Shown here: positions 8,677 through 17,278 of the stretch, piece after piece
How the letters are laid out: the number at the start of each line of letters is the position of its first letter
Numbering within the stretch: position 1 is the first letter of the stretch
Position numbers and translations under genes: made by a program
The notes under the pieces: model-generated
The model's database searches: none
Told to the model about the DNA's origin: nothing
What the model saw: only the letters and a program-made list of their open reading frames with translations
Origin: Runella aurantiaca
Lineage (GTDB): Bacteria; Bacteroidota; Bacteroidia; Cytophagales; Spirosomataceae
Assembly: GCF_003339505.1 (NCBI RefSeq)
Contig: NZ_QPIW01000029.1
Span: 24,615-88,614, forward strand
DNA length: 64,000 nt
Reading direction: 5' to 3'

Positions 8677-10389
8677 TTATCGTGCTACTTCGATGTTGAC
8701 CATTTTTCCTTTGATGGTATTGCCGCTCATGGCTTCCACCACTTTGCGGGCATCGCGCTCGGGAACATCTACAAACGAGTACGCATCAAAAATATCAATT
8801 GAGCCAATCACACGGCCGGGAATACCCGCCTCGCCAGCGATAGCGCCAACGATGTCGCGTGGTTGAACGCGGTCTTTACGGCCCACGCTCACAAACAGGC
8901 GAACCATACCCGGTTCGTTGCGTTTTGGACCACCGCCTTCACGGGGACCTCTGTCGCCGCCACGGTCGCCGAAACGGCCTGAGCCACGCTCTTCGCCTCT
9001 TCCGCCACGGTCTTCAAAACGGCCACGTTTCTCAAATCCTCTTTCTGATGGGCGACGATCAGCATCCCATGCCAAATCATTGTCGGCAAATTCGCTTTTC
9101 TGAACACCCATGTTGATTTTGACCAATGCGGCCACAATCTGCTCCGTAGTGAAGCCCGTAGTATGATGCAACATACCCAACATATCTTCGTACAAATCCA
9201 AATCGCCAGTCGAAACCGCCTCTTCTACTTGTGAGATAAAACGGGCTTTGCGTACACCTACGATGTCTTCAAAAGTTGGAATAACTCCTTTGTCGATTTT
9301 TACTTTGGTATAAGTCTCGATTTGGCGCAAACGGTATTTTTCATCTTTGGCTACCAACGTCAGCGCTTTACCCGTTAAGCCTGCACGGCCAGTACGACCG
9401 ATACGGTGAACGTAGTATTCTTCATCCAACGGTAAATCAAAGTTGATAACGGCGTCAATACCCGACACGTCGATACCGCGAGCGGCTACGTCGGTGGCTA
9501 CCAAGATATTGGCGGCTCCCGAACGAAACTTCGCCATTACCTGATTCCGTTGCGTTTGGCGCAAATCGCCGTGCAAACTTTCGACCGAATATCCTTTGGA
9601 AGAAAGTTCTTCGGTTACTTCGTCTACTTTACGCTTGGTATTACAGAAAATAATGACCTGCTTTAAATCGTAGGCATCTAATACCCGGCAGGTCACTTCA
9701 ATTTTGCCCCGTTGTTTTACTTCAAAATACGTTTGCTCAATATTTTCGTTGGTAACTTCCTTCCGCGTAATTTTAATCTGGACGGGATCTTCTTGGAATT
9801 TTTGAGCGATGCCCATGATGGGCTTCGACATAGTAGCCGAAAACAACACCGTTTGGCGCTCATCGGGTACACTTTCCAGAATGGTATCAATATCTTCACG
9901 AAAGCCCATATCGAGCATTTCGTCGGCTTCGTCTAATACTACATAATTTACGAAATCTAGCTTAAGCGCCTTACGCTCAATAAGGTCCATGACACGACCG
10001 GGAGTTCCGACCACAATTTGAGCACCTATTTTCAACGAACGAATCTGACGTTCAATCGAATCACCACCGTAAACGGTTTCGAGTTTCAACCCTTTTTTGT
10101 ATTTGGCAATACGACGTAACTCTTCAGTTACCTGCACCGCCAACTCACGGGTCGGACACAACATTAATACTTGGGTACGCTTATCTGAGATATCCACTTT
10201 TTCAAGAGCAGGAATACCGAAAGCGGCGGTTTTGCCCGTTCCTGTCTGGGCTTGTCCCAATACGTCACGGCCTTCCAAAAGGGACGGGATGGCTTCTGCC
10301 TGAATGGGTGAGGGTTTGGTAAAACCCATTTCTGTTACTGCTTTCAGAATTTCTTCCGAAAGGCCTAATGAATCAAAAAGTACTTCCAT
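8677..10389 (-). CDS. DEAD-box ATP-dependent RNA helicase with DbpA-type RNA-binding domain
   Basis: About 570 residues. The helicase core shows the Q motif, AQTGTGKT (Walker A), PTRELAVQ, the DEAD box (VLDEADEML), SAT (LFSATMSK), ARGIDV and HRIGRTGR in order. A Gly/Arg/Asp-rich linker with RGG-like repeats follows, and the last 75 residues (VRLFVSVGRKDRVQPRDIVGA ... VNIEV, quoted in parts) form a DbpA/CsdA RNA-binding fold. It unwinds structured RNA, most likely in ribosome assembly or cold adaptation as in DeaD/CsdA. The start is ATG 10387-10389 (MEVLFDSLGL). The gene is preceded by an unusually long leader with a plausible promoter at 10731-10762. Confidence 0.93.
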   Translation of the reverse strand: MEVLFDSLGLSEEILKAVTEMGFTKPSPIQAEAIPSLLEGRDVLGQAQTGTGKTAAFGIPALEKVDISDKRTQVLMLCPTRELAVQVTEELRRIAKYKKGLKLETVYGGDSIERQIRSLKIGAQIVVGTPGRVMDLIERKALKLDFVNYVVLDEADEMLDMGFREDIDTILESVPDERQTVLFSATMSKPIMGIAQKFQEDPVQIKITRKEVTNENIEQTYFEVKQRGKIEVTCRVLDAYDLKQVIIFCNTKRKVDEVTEELSSKGYSVESLHGDLRQTQRNQVMAKFRSGAANILVATDVAARGIDVSGIDAVINFDLPLDEEYYVHRIGRTGRAGLTGKALTLVAKDEKYRLRQIETYTKVKIDKGVIPTFEDIVGVRKARFISQVEEAVSTGDLDLYEDMLGMLHHTTGFTTEQIVAALVKINMGVQKSEFADNDLAWDADRRPSERGFEKRGRFEDRGGRGEERGSGRFGDRGGDRGPREGGGPKRNEPGMVRLFVSVGRKDRVQPRDIVGAIAGEAGIPGRVIGSIDIFDAYSFVDVPERDARKVVEAMSGNTIKGKMVNIEVAR

Positions 10390-10793
10390 TGATTGTTTTT
10401 GCGTGCTTACGCACAAGTTAAACGGTTAATAGTATTCCCGTTAATTGTTCGAGCGGTAAGCACAACGTGGCATAGAAGGGTTTCTAGCCGGCGAAAACCT
10501 TTCAACAATTACCTTCCCTCGACGAGTTTTTAACTCAACCTATCGGCGGATACGATCAATAACAGGATTTTTAAAAATTGCCCATGCACTGAACACTCAT
10601 GAAATCTCAATGAGCCGGTGCCAAATAATTCGAAGCGTGATTTTCTAACAGACAAAGATGGGGACTCCAATACCCCATGGGAGAAAAAGACGCAGAGACG
10701 TTAAGAAGCGCTCGGTGCAGTTATTTTATGCAAAAGTAAGAAGAATATTCGATTTTCCCCAATCAACGCAACAAATTTTGTATTTTTTTAATA
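10390..10793 (-). other. Long 5' leader of the DEAD-box helicase gene
   Basis: 404 bp without a gene between ftsE (ends 10794) and the helicase start. If transcription begins just downstream of the -7 box at 10731-10738, the mRNA leader is about 330 nt. It contains several short inverted repeats, for example ATGGGG/CCCCAT at 10658-10678 and an imperfect stem formed by GAAGGGTTT and AAACCTTTC around 10475-10500. It could be a structured, temperature- or helicase-responsive leader; this is inference. Confidence 0.5.
10731..10762 (-). promoter_or_regulatory. Bacteroidota-type promoter for the DEAD-box helicase
   Basis: On the minus strand a -7 box TACTTTTG (10731-10738) fits TAnnTTTG, with a TTG (-33 element, 10760-10762) 21 nt upstream. 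This is the spacing expected for the primary sigma factor of the phylum. Confidence 0.45.
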
Positions 10794-11477
10794 TTACACC
10801 TCGCTTACACTTCCTGCCTCACACTTCAGGACGCGTGCTGGGTATTTTTTTAGAAAATCATAATTGTGCGTAGCCATCAAAATGGCGGTTCCTGCCGTAT
10901 TAATACTCTGAAACACCTGCATGATTTGTTCACCTACTTCAGGGTCAAGGTTTCCAGTTGGCTCATCAGCCAACAGAATCTGAGGCTCGTTTAGCATGGC
11001 CCGCGCAATCACGACCCGCTGCTGCTCCCCACCCGAAAGTTGATGGGGCATTTTCTTTTGTAAAGTGCCCAACCCTACTTGCATCAGCACTTCCGAAATC
11101 CTGTTCTTGATGGTGGCTTTGTCGGTCCAGCCAGTGGCTCGCAGTACAAACTCAAGATTTTCTTCCACGGTACGGTCAAAAAACAGTTGAAAATCTTGGA
11201 AAACAATGCCGATTTTACGCCGAAGGAAAGGCACGTCGGCTTGTTTGAGCTTTTGCAACTGATAGCCAACCACCGTTCCTGTACCCGACTCCAACCACAA
11301 ATCGGCGTAGAGTGTTTTGAGCAGAGAGCTTTTTCCACTTCCCGTTCTTCCAATCAAAAAAACAAAATCGCCTTTATTTATTACGAAGTTTACATCTGCC
11401 AATACCAGCTTGTTGCCGTTTTGATAAATGTCGGTATTTTCGAGTTGAATAATCGGTTCAGATGAAAAAGCAGTCAT
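10794..11477 (-). CDS. ftsE: FtsE-like cell-division ABC transporter ATPase
   Basis: 227-residue ABC ATPase with Walker A GRTGSGKSS, Q-loop FQDFQLF, signature LSGGEQQR, Walker B ILLADEPTG followed by NLDPE, and H-loop ATHNYDF. Length and the DFQLFFDRTVEENLEF segment fit FtsE rather than a solute importer ATPase. FtsE works with the membrane protein FtsX to control septal peptidoglycan hydrolases; ftsX is not adjacent here, as is usual in this phylum. The transaldolase gene lies downstream on the same strand, separated by an 80-bp repeat-bearing spacer. Confidence 0.85.
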   Translation of the reverse strand: MTAFSSEPIIQLENTDIYQNGNKLVLADVNFVINKGDFVFLIGRTGSGKSSLLKTLYADLWLESGTGTVVGYQLQKLKQADVPFLRRKIGIVFQDFQLFFDRTVEENLEFVLRATGWTDKATIKNRISEVLMQVGLGTLQKKMPHQLSGGEQQRVVIARAMLNEPQILLADEPTGNLDPEVGEQIMQVFQSINTAGTAILMATHNYDFLKKYPARVLKCEAGSVSEV

Positions 11478-11489
11478 AGTTTAGTAGGA

Positions 11490-11556
11490 AGTTAGCAGTT
11501 AGCAGTAGGCTGTTAGCAATAAAATACTGCAAACTGCCTACTGCCAGCTGTAAACT
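11490..11556. repeat. Imperfect intergenic hairpin of the TTAGCAGT type
   Basis: Two 21-nt arms (11490-11510 and 11536-11556) are complementary at 17 of 21 positions, with a perfect 9-bp inner stem GCAGTAGGC/GCCTACTGC. The left arm is itself built of the iterated unit GTTAGCA. Low-complexity hairpins of this kind occur as dispersed intergenic repeats in Cytophagales. It separates ftsE from the transaldolase gene. Confidence 0.6.
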
Positions 11557-11560
11557 ATTT

Positions 11561-12217
11561 TTATTGGTTTCCTTTTTTGTAGTCAGACAGGAATTTCTCC
11601 AAGCCAATGTCGGTCAGAGGGTGCTTAAGCAACGAGGTAATAACGCTTAACGGGCAAGTAACCACATCGGCGCCCAATTCAGCACATTTCAAAAGGTGAA
11701 TCGAATGACGAACCGATGCCGCCAAGACTTCGGTCGTATAACCGTAGTTTTGATAAATGGTCACAATCTGCTCAATCAAATCCATCCCGTCCATGGAGAC
11801 ATCGTCCAAACGGCCAATGAAAGGAGACACGTAGGTAGCGCCCGCTTTGGCCGCCAACAACGCCTGCCCTGCCGAAAAGACAAGGGTACAGTTGGTCTTA
11901 ATACCACGATCTGAGAGGTGTTTGATGGCTTTTACTCCATCTTTAATCATCGGTACTTTTACAACAATTTTCTCGTCAATTTCAATCAATTCATCCGCCT
12001 CTTTGATCATCCCCTGAAAATCAGTAGCAATTACTTCGGCACTTACGTCGCCATCTACAATATCACAAATTGCTTTGTAGTGGGCCATGATGTTGGCTTT
12101 GCCAGTGATTCCCTCTTTTGCCATCAAAGATGGGTTGGTAGTAACGCCATCCAATACGCCCAATTCATAGGCTTCCCGGATTTCACTCAGGTTTGCGGTA
12201 TCAATAAAAAATTTCAT
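11561..12217 (-). CDS. tal: Small transaldolase (TalC/MipB type)
   Basis: 218-residue TIM-barrel enzyme of the FSA/TalC family. The Schiff-base Lys is at about residue 87 (IVVKVPM), and the N-terminal [10 protein letters not shown] and TTNPS signatures are present. Two positions speak for a genuine transaldolase rather than fructose-6-phosphate aldolase: Glu in DVSAEV (FSA has Gln) and Phe in YVSPFIGR (FSA has Tyr). It would transfer dihydroxyacetone between sugar phosphates in the non-oxidative pentose phosphate pathway in the cytoplasm. Full length for the short family. A -7 box and a 14-bp palindrome lie just upstream. Confidence 0.9.
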   Translation of the reverse strand: MKFFIDTANLSEIREAYELGVLDGVTTNPSLMAKEGITGKANIMAHYKAICDIVDGDVSAEVIATDFQGMIKEADELIEIDEKIVVKVPMIKDGVKAIKHLSDRGIKTNCTLVFSAGQALLAAKAGATYVSPFIGRLDDVSMDGMDLIEQIVTIYQNYGYTTEVLAASVRHSIHLLKCAELGADVVTCPLSVITSLLKHPLTDIGLEKFLSDYKKGNQ

Positions 12218-12523
12218 AGAAGTCTTTTTAAGTTATCACTTGCAAAGTTAGGCAAACCCTTTGTTTCATGAAACATTTAATTGAATTAATGGCAGATAAC
12301 CTCCCCGCTTTACCATCCCCTTTTTTTGGGTAACAAACAGACTGATTCATGCGTTTTTAATATCCGAAACTTGTATTATAGAAATTAATTATTGTAATTT
12401 GCCGTCTGGTTAAAGCATTTGTGACAACAAATACTTGGAACAATCCAAAAACCGTAGTAGTGAGTGCGTTACAAATTGCGAAAACCAATTAGGTAATTAT
12501 TCACAAAAACCAATTTTCAACCT
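12218..12523. other. Divergent control region between transaldolase and susC
   Basis: 306 bp without a gene. It carries the transaldolase promoter box and palindrome (12243-12275). On the plus strand TAATTTG at 12395-12401 is a near match to the -7 consensus for the susC operon, leaving a leader of about 115 nt. No ORF or RNA gene recognised. Confidence 0.5.
12243..12275 (-). promoter_or_regulatory. Transaldolase promoter box with operator-like palindrome
   Basis: Minus-strand -7 box TAACTTTG at 12243-12250. A perfect 14-bp palindrome, TGTTTCATGAAACA, at 12262-12275 covers the place where the -33 element should be, so a dimeric repressor or activator could bind there. Confidence 0.4.
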
Positions 12524-15500
12524 ATGATGAACAGTTTCCCCTTAGCAGGTCGGGCTTCTTTAGCTCGACAGAGGGCCTTTGTCAGCAAATTTTTGTTGAC
12601 AGTCCTAGTCTCAGTAGTATCGTTGGGGGTATGGGCCCAGGACAAACAAGTGTCCGGTAATGTAAAAGATGCAAGCGGTACCGGTATGCCCGGTGTTAGC
12701 ATCGCCGTAAAGGGTACCCAGCGAGGTGCCAACACCGACGTAGACGGTAACTACAAAATCTCCGCACCCGACAATGCTACGCTCGTGTTCAGTTTCGTAG
12801 GTTACAAAACGCAAGAAGTTGCCGTAGGTAACCGTACCACTGTAGATGTTAGCTTGGTCGAAGACAATCAGGTACTTAATGAAGTTGTGGTTGTGGGGTA
12901 TGGTACACAAAAACGCCAAGAAATTTCGGGTACAGTAGCCAGCGTTAACTCAAAGGATTTCAACGCTGGGGTTGTGGCCAACCCGCTTGCCGCCATTCAG
13001 GGTAAGGTAGCTGGTTTGACCATCAACCAAACGGGTTCTGACCCTAACTCACGCCCAACGGTACGTTTGCGCGGAGTAGGTTCATTGGCCGCTGGCTCTG
13101 ATCCTCTTTATGTGATTGATGGAGTACCGGGTGTACCCATTCAAAACATTGACGCAAACGATATTGCTTCCGTAGACGTATTACGTGATGCTTCATCGGC
13201 CGCTATTTATGGGGCGCGTGCTTCCAACGGGGTTATTCTGATTACTACTAAACGTGGTAAATCTGGCCGTGCTTCGGTTGATTACAATGCTCAGTTTGGC
13301 GTAGACATGGTTGCAAAAGCTCCCGATTACATGAGCGGCTCAGAATACCGCGATGCCGTTAAAAAGTTCGGTTTCACTTTGGTCAATGATCAGGGTGCCA
13401 ATACCAACTGGTTTGAAGAAATTACGCGCAAGGCTCCAGTCATGAGCCACAATTTAGCATTTTCAGGCGGTACTGAAAACTTCAGTTATCGTGCTTCTAT
13501 CGGCTATTTAAACCAGCAGGGTTTAGTCCTGAAATCAGGTTTTGAGCGTGTAAGTGCTCGTATCAACTTAGATCAGACGGCTTTAAACGGCAAATTGAAA
13601 ATCGCTACCAGCCTGTCTTTGATTAACGGTAAACGTGATTACGTAAACTACGACGCCTTTACTTATTCAATTACCAACTTGCCTACCGATCCAATTTATA
13701 CAACCGACCCAACTTTCCAAACACCTGGTAGCATCGCAGCTGGAACAGGATATTTTGAGCGTTTGGGTGAGTTTGGCGCATTTAATCCAGTGGCACTTTT
13801 AGAACAAACTACCAACTATTCCAAGTCGATTGAATATTTGGGGAATATCAACCTAAAATATAGCCTTACCAAAGATTTGGTATTTGGGGTAAACGGTGCA
13901 ATGAAAGGTTCTAAGCAAGATGGTTTCTTCTACATATCACGCATACCTAAATCAGCCCAAGCTGGCTTAGGTACTGGTAGTCGCTCAACAGGCCCAGTAG
14001 ATAATGGCCAAAGTGAAGATAATCTGTTAGAATTTACGTTGAACTACAACAAAACATTCAATGGATTGACATTCGGAGCTTTGGGAGGTTATTCTTATCA
14101 AGATGTCAATTTTGAAGGATTTAACGCGGTAAACAATAATTTTATCACCGACGATTTATTGTTTAACAACTTAGCTGCTGGAGCGGGTGTGTCGCTTGGG
14201 CAACGGGCAAATGACGCAGTTGGCTCTTTCCGCTCAAACTACAAATTGATTTCTTTCTTTGGACGTGCTACTGCCGCTTTGAATGATAAGTATTTTGCAA
14301 CGCTGACAGTACGCCGTGACGGTTCAACCAAGTTTGGACAGAACAACAAATGGGGGCTTTTCCCATCGTTGTCGGTAGGTTGGGCATTGTCTGAAGAAGC
14401 ATTCTTGAAAGGTAATCCAACCGTCAATAACCTGAAACTTCGCGTAAACTACGGTCAGACGGGTAACTCTGAGGGTATTGCCCCTTATCGTTCTTTGGCC
14501 TTGGTGGGCCCAAGTAACAAATACTATGACAACGGTAACTGGTTGCCTACCTACAAGCCTTCACAGAACCCTAACCCAGATTTGAAATGGGAAGTGAACG
14601 AAAACTACGGTGCTGGTATTGACTTTGCGTTGTGGAACTACCGCATAACGGGTTCATTGGATTATTACATCCGTAATACCAAAGACCTGTTATACGAAAT
14701 TGCCGCCCCGCTTTCTATCAAGCCTCTGTATCCAACTATTCTTGCCAACGTAGGTTCAATGCGTAACCAAGGTTTGGAATTATCGTTGACGGCGGGTATT
14801 GTAGAAAAAGGTGACTTCCGCTACGAAGCAACATTAGCCGCCGCGACTTTGAAAAACGAGGTAACTGCGCTTGCCAAAGGTGAATTTATTGGCTCTGATA
14901 AAATCTTCTTGTTCTCAGGTTTGGGAGCTGCTACTCGCGGTACTTCAGCCGTGCCTTTCTCGCTTATCAAAGTTGGTTTACCAGTAGGTGCTTTCTTCGG
15001 CGGTATTGTTGAGAAATTGGATGAAAAAGGGCAATTTGTATTCAAAGATATTGATGGTGACGGTCAAATTAGCGAAAACGATGCAGATCGTGACTTCCAA
15101 GGAAGCCCGCTTCCTAAGTTTACGGCTTCTTTAACCAATAACTTTACGTACAAAGCATTCTCGTTGAGTTTCTTATTGAACGGTCAGTTTGGCAACAAAA
15201 TCTTTAATGCAGAACGCATGATGTATGCCAACCCAAACAACCGTCTTCCTGCTGAAAACACGCTTCGTGAGGCTTTGACTTCACCCGTTCGTGATACTAA
15301 GACAGGTGCATTCAGCTATTTCGTAGAAGATGGCAGCTTTGTACGTTTGGCTAACTTCCGTTTGGGATACCAAATCCCTGGCAAAGGTGTGTTGAGCCGT
15401 GCGCAAGTGTATATTTCTGGAAACAACCTGTTTGTATTGACCAAATTCAAAGGTGTTGACCCTGAAATGAACACAGGTTTTGCTACTGCGGGTGTTTATA

Positions 15501-15559
15501 CCAAGCAGCAATTCCCTAAAGCCCGTGGTTTCCAAGCTGGCTTTAACCTATCATTCTAA
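12524..15559 (+). CDS. SusC/RagA family TonB-linked outer-membrane receptor
   Basis: 1011 residues. Signal peptide ending LGVWAQ, then a carboxypeptidase-regulatory-like domain (QVSGNVKDASGTGMPGVSI, about residues 42-120), the SusC signature EVVVVGYGTQKRQEISG leading into the plug (TIRGVGS-like segment VRLRGVGSLAAG), and a long TonB-dependent beta-barrel ending QAGFNLSF. It forms the outer-membrane pore that takes up a nutrient in partnership with the SusD-like lipoprotein encoded 107 bp downstream. No degradative enzyme is next to it, so the substrate cannot be inferred; the absence of an extra N-terminal signalling domain argues against anti-sigma control. Confidence 0.93.
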   Translation: MMNSFPLAGRASLARQRAFVSKFLLTVLVSVVSLGVWAQDKQVSGNVKDASGTGMPGVSIAVKGTQRGANTDVDGNYKISAPDNATLVFSFVGYKTQEVAVGNRTTVDVSLVEDNQVLNEVVVVGYGTQKRQEISGTVASVNSKDFNAGVVANPLAAIQGKVAGLTINQTGSDPNSRPTVRLRGVGSLAAGSDPLYVIDGVPGVPIQNIDANDIASVDVLRDASSAAIYGARASNGVILITTKRGKSGRASVDYNAQFGVDMVAKAPDYMSGSEYRDAVKKFGFTLVNDQGANTNWFEEITRKAPVMSHNLAFSGGTENFSYRASIGYLNQQGLVLKSGFERVSARINLDQTALNGKLKIATSLSLINGKRDYVNYDAFTYSITNLPTDPIYTTDPTFQTPGSIAAGTGYFERLGEFGAFNPVALLEQTTNYSKSIEYLGNINLKYSLTKDLVFGVNGAMKGSKQDGFFYISRIPKSAQAGLGTGSRSTGPVDNGQSEDNLLEFTLNYNKTFNGLTFGALGGYSYQDVNFEGFNAVNNNFITDDLLFNNLAAGAGVSLGQRANDAVGSFRSNYKLISFFGRATAALNDKYFATLTVRRDGSTKFGQNNKWGLFPSLSVGWALSEEAFLKGNPTVNNLKLRVNYGQTGNSEGIAPYRSLALVGPSNKYYDNGNWLPTYKPSQNPNPDLKWEVNENYGAGIDFALWNYRITGSLDYYIRNTKDLLYEIAAPLSIKPLYPTILANVGSMRNQGLELSLTAGIVEKGDFRYEATLAAATLKNEVTALAKGEFIGSDKIFLFSGLGAATRGTSAVPFSLIKVGLPVGAFFGGIVEKLDEKGQFVFKDIDGDGQISENDADRDFQGSPLPKFTASLTNNFTYKAFSLSFLLNGQFGNKIFNAERMMYANPNNRLPAENTLREALTSPVRDTKTGAFSYFVEDGSFVRLANFRLGYQIPGKGVLSRAQVYISGNNLFVLTKFKGVDPEMNTGFATAGVYTKQQFPKARGFQAGFNLSF

Positions 15560-15666
15560 TTAACACGACTTTAGAGTTATTTGAAAAATCTAAATTTCTC
15601 TAAACATCGTACATAAACATACTGTTACATAATTAATTTGTAGCATCAAAAACTAACTGAATAAAA

Positions 15667-17157
15667 ATGAAAAAAACATTCTCTTACCTTGCATTGGCGG
15701 GTGTGCTTACGATAGCCTCTTGTACCAATTTGGATGAGTCGGTGTATGGAGTTATACCTAAAGAAGGCTTTGGTTCAACTCCCGAGCAGTTGGCCTCGTT
15801 GTTGGGTCCTGCTTACTCTGGATTACGGGATTATGCATGGAATGCCCACAACGCTGAAGTAACTACTGACGTAGGCTTAGTACCTACTCGCGGAAAAGAC
15901 TGGTATGATGGCGGTAACTGGTTGAACTACAACCGTCACACTTGGACTACCACGCATGGCCCTATCAACGACATGTGGGGTTGGATTTTTGAAAGCGGTA
16001 TTAACACCATCAACAACCTGATTCCGCAAGTAGCTGGCAACACAGTAGCGATTGCTGAATTGAGAGCGGTTCGCGCTTTCTATTACTTCCTTGCCATGGA
16101 CTATTTCGGTAACGTTCCGTTGATTACAGAATCTACGTCAGGTACCGTAAGCACCACTCCACGGGCACAAATCTATGCGTTTGTAGAGAAGGAATTGACC
16201 GAAGCTCTGCCTAATCTTTCTGACAACGTTGGTGGTTCTTACTACGGACGTATCAATAAATTAACGGCTCAAACATTGTTGGCTAAAATTTATTTGAACG
16301 CTGGTGTATATAAAGGAACTCCCGAGTGGCAAAAAGCTGCTGATATGTGTGACATCGTCATCAAATCAGGTAAATACAAATTAGAACCCAACTTCCTTGC
16401 CAACTTTGCGGCAAAAAATGAAGGTTCTACCGAAAACATCTGGGCCATTCCTTTTGATCGTATTCAGGCGGGCGGTATGACCATTGCTTACCGTACATTG
16501 CACTACCAAAACCAAAGCACCTATAACCTAAGCGGTCAGCCTTGGAACGGATTCTGTACTATTGCTGAATTTTATAACTCATTTTCAGACGATGACCTGC
16601 GCAAGAAAATGTGGATTTCAGGTGTTCAATACGGTGCCGATGGCAAAGCGTTGAAAGACGATAATGGTAAAGATTTGGACTTTAATCCCGTAATGACCAA
16701 AGACGAAATGACTTCGGCTGACCCTGAGTTTCAGGGAGCAGGTGTACGTCTCGGAAAATACGAAATCCAACGTGGCAACACGGTACCTGACCAAGATAAC
16801 GACTGGGCAATGTTCCGTTTGGCCGACGTTTATATGATGCGCGGAGAAGCTCTTTTCCGTCTTGGAAAAACAGCGGATGCCTTGGCCGATTTTAACATTG
16901 TAAGAGCTCGTGCTGGTGTAACAGCATGGACTGCGCCACAATTGACGCTCGATAACATTCTTGCCGAACGCGGTCGTGAATTGGCATGGGAAGCATGGCG
17001 TCGCAATGACTTGATTCGCTTTGGTGAATTCAACAAAGTGGGTGGTAAATTCACTTCAAGATTTATGAAGGAACCAGCTACTAAAACGTTGTTATTCCCA
17101 ATTCCTCAGCAACGTCGTGATGCCAACCCTGGATTGGCTCAGAACCCTGGCTACTAA
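15667..17157 (+). CDS. SusD/RagB family nutrient-binding lipoprotein
   Basis: 496 residues with a lipoprotein signal (GVLTIASC, Cys acylated and displayed on the outer membrane). The fold is TPR-like, with the typical late motif RLADVYMMRGEALFRLGK and the C-terminal RGRELAWEAWRRNDLIRFG-like segment (here AERGRELAWEAWRRNDLIRF) that are hallmarks of the RagB/SusD family. It acts as the lid and ligand-binding partner of the SusC pore upstream, forming one operon. A strong terminator follows the stop at 17195-17233. Confidence 0.93.
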   Translation: MKKTFSYLALAGVLTIASCTNLDESVYGVIPKEGFGSTPEQLASLLGPAYSGLRDYAWNAHNAEVTTDVGLVPTRGKDWYDGGNWLNYNRHTWTTTHGPINDMWGWIFESGINTINNLIPQVAGNTVAIAELRAVRAFYYFLAMDYFGNVPLITESTSGTVSTTPRAQIYAFVEKELTEALPNLSDNVGGSYYGRINKLTAQTLLAKIYLNAGVYKGTPEWQKAADMCDIVIKSGKYKLEPNFLANFAAKNEGSTENIWAIPFDRIQAGGMTIAYRTLHYQNQSTYNLSGQPWNGFCTIAEFYNSFSDDDLRKKMWISGVQYGADGKALKDDNGKDLDFNPVMTKDEMTSADPEFQGAGVRLGKYEIQRGNTVPDQDNDWAMFRLADVYMMRGEALFRLGKTADALADFNIVRARAGVTAWTAPQLTLDNILAERGRELAWEAWRRNDLIRFGEFNKVGGKFTSRFMKEPATKTLLFPIPQQRRDANPGLAQNPGY

Positions 17158-17194
17158 TTTATAACGTTATACGTTAAATCAGATAACTGATACA

Positions 17195-17233
17195 AAGCGA
17201 GTGAGTCTAATAGCTCACTCGCTTTTGTTTTTT
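17195..17233 (+). terminator. Intrinsic terminator of the susCD operon
   Basis: Perfect 11-bp stem AAGCGAGTGAG (17195-17205) with its complement at 17214-17224 and an 8-nt loop, followed by TTTTGTTTTTT. It separates susCD from the FG-GAP lipoprotein genes. Confidence 0.85.
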
Positions 17234-17278
17234 AGTTAATTTTGTGAAAAGATTTGCTACAAGTGATTGCCACAACCT

